59,388 bases of DNA. Source: Anaerolineales bacterium (lineage in GTDB: Bacteria; Chloroflexota; Anaerolineae; Anaerolineales; Villigracilaceae). Positions 59,281 to 59,388 of the stretch are shown here, one piece after another. A program made the position numbers and the translations under genes. Under the pieces are notes generated by a model. The model saw only the letters and a program-made list of their open reading frames with translations, searched no databases and had not been told where the DNA came from. Positions within the stretch are counted from its first letter, which is position 1. Each line of letters starts with the position of its first letter. The stretch lies in NCBI GenBank assembly GCA_019187665.1, contig JABARH010000048.1, positions 1 to 59,388 of the forward strand, in the 5' to 3' direction.

Positions 59281-59388
59281 TCAATTTGTCGCCAGTTTCA
59301 ACATGCGACGAATGCTGGCAATGTAAACCATGGATTCGCTGGAAGAGACAGTATGTTCAAAATCTCGTGACAAACGGCGATACCGTCC
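59281..59388 (-). mobile_element. IS5-type transposase, C-terminal fragment cut by the window edge
   Basis: The minus strand from 59388 reads GRYRRLSRDFEHTVSSSESM then VYIASIRRMLKLATN and stops at 59281-59283. RYRRLSRDFE...SSESMVYIASIRRML is the usual end of IS5-family DDE transposases. 35 residues are visible. Confidence 0.75.

Overview
The window reads like one complete contig from an uncultured bacterium, most like Chloroflexota, class Anaerolineae. That placement is a moderate-confidence inference from overall gene content: a bacterial NurA/HerA pair, bactofilin, a Memo-family protein, a SIMPL protein, many (TA/P)-rich lipoproteins and very abundant short intergenic repeats. No rRNA or tRNA gene is visible. 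Both ends stop inside insertion sequences (an IS630-type transposase N-terminus at 1-59 and an IS5-type transposase C-terminus at 59281-59388), as expected where an assembly breaks at repeats.

Layout. 1-22.3 kb is almost entirely minus strand: a Tes/MJ0619-like radical SAM protein, a HEAT-like membrane protein, Lgt, a membrane protein with two L7/L12 C-terminal-like domains, a DUF92 protein, a decayed BrnT/BrnA module, a DUF4143 ATPase, an aminotransferase, a restriction-modification pair (YhdJ-like methylase plus frameshifted endonuclease), a ProRS-like protein without catalytic motifs, bactofilin, FabI, 3-methyladenine glycosylase, PriA, Memo, a lipoprotein, a Nudix hydrolase, and a translationally coupled DUF433/ECF sigma/anti-sigma operon. 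22.7-34 kb is mainly plus strand housekeeping and accessory genes: a Pycsar-effector-like membrane protein, a flavin/F420 split-barrel protein, a sulfotransferase, a TyrA-like dehydrogenase, an alkylguanine methyltransferase, a GH26-like lipoprotein, Era, YhhN, YitT, SIMPL, then the NurA - HAS-barrel - (four-helix protein) - HerA DNA-repair operon.

35.9-40.4 kb is a visibly AT-richer accessory island placed exactly at the 3' end of herA: a GHKL ATPase fused to a Shedu-like PD-(D/E)xK nuclease, a C5 cytosine methyltransferase with a zinc ribbon in its target-recognition region, a 100-residue protein that is DpnI with its catalytic core deleted, and a Phd/PIN toxin-antitoxin pair. A 66-bp near-identical copy of the herA tail lies on the far side, so the island is bracketed by a direct repeat of the host gene's end. 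The smaller BrnT/BrnA module at 5.8-6.4 kb is bracketed the same way by a partial copy of its neighbour's 5' end.

40.5-58.1 kb is one long cell-surface glycan locus: GDP-mannose dehydratase, dTDP-glucose synthesis (RfbA, RfbB), a fused N-acetyltransferase/3,4-ketoisomerase and its aminotransferase (a dTDP-3-acetamido-3,6-dideoxyhexose route), three glycosyltransferases, a flippase-like membrane protein, two sulfotransferases, a methyltransferase, and two paralogous ~690-residue polytopic proteins at either end. An acyltransferase-3 protein follows on the minus strand.

The most unusual genome-wide trait is the density of short repeat families, several of which lie in frame inside conserved proteins (an AT-rich ATTCGATA family in the aminotransferase and PriA, others in DUF92 and a glycosyltransferase), and a 113-bp MITE-like element with perfect 14-bp inverted ends and an 8-bp target duplication.
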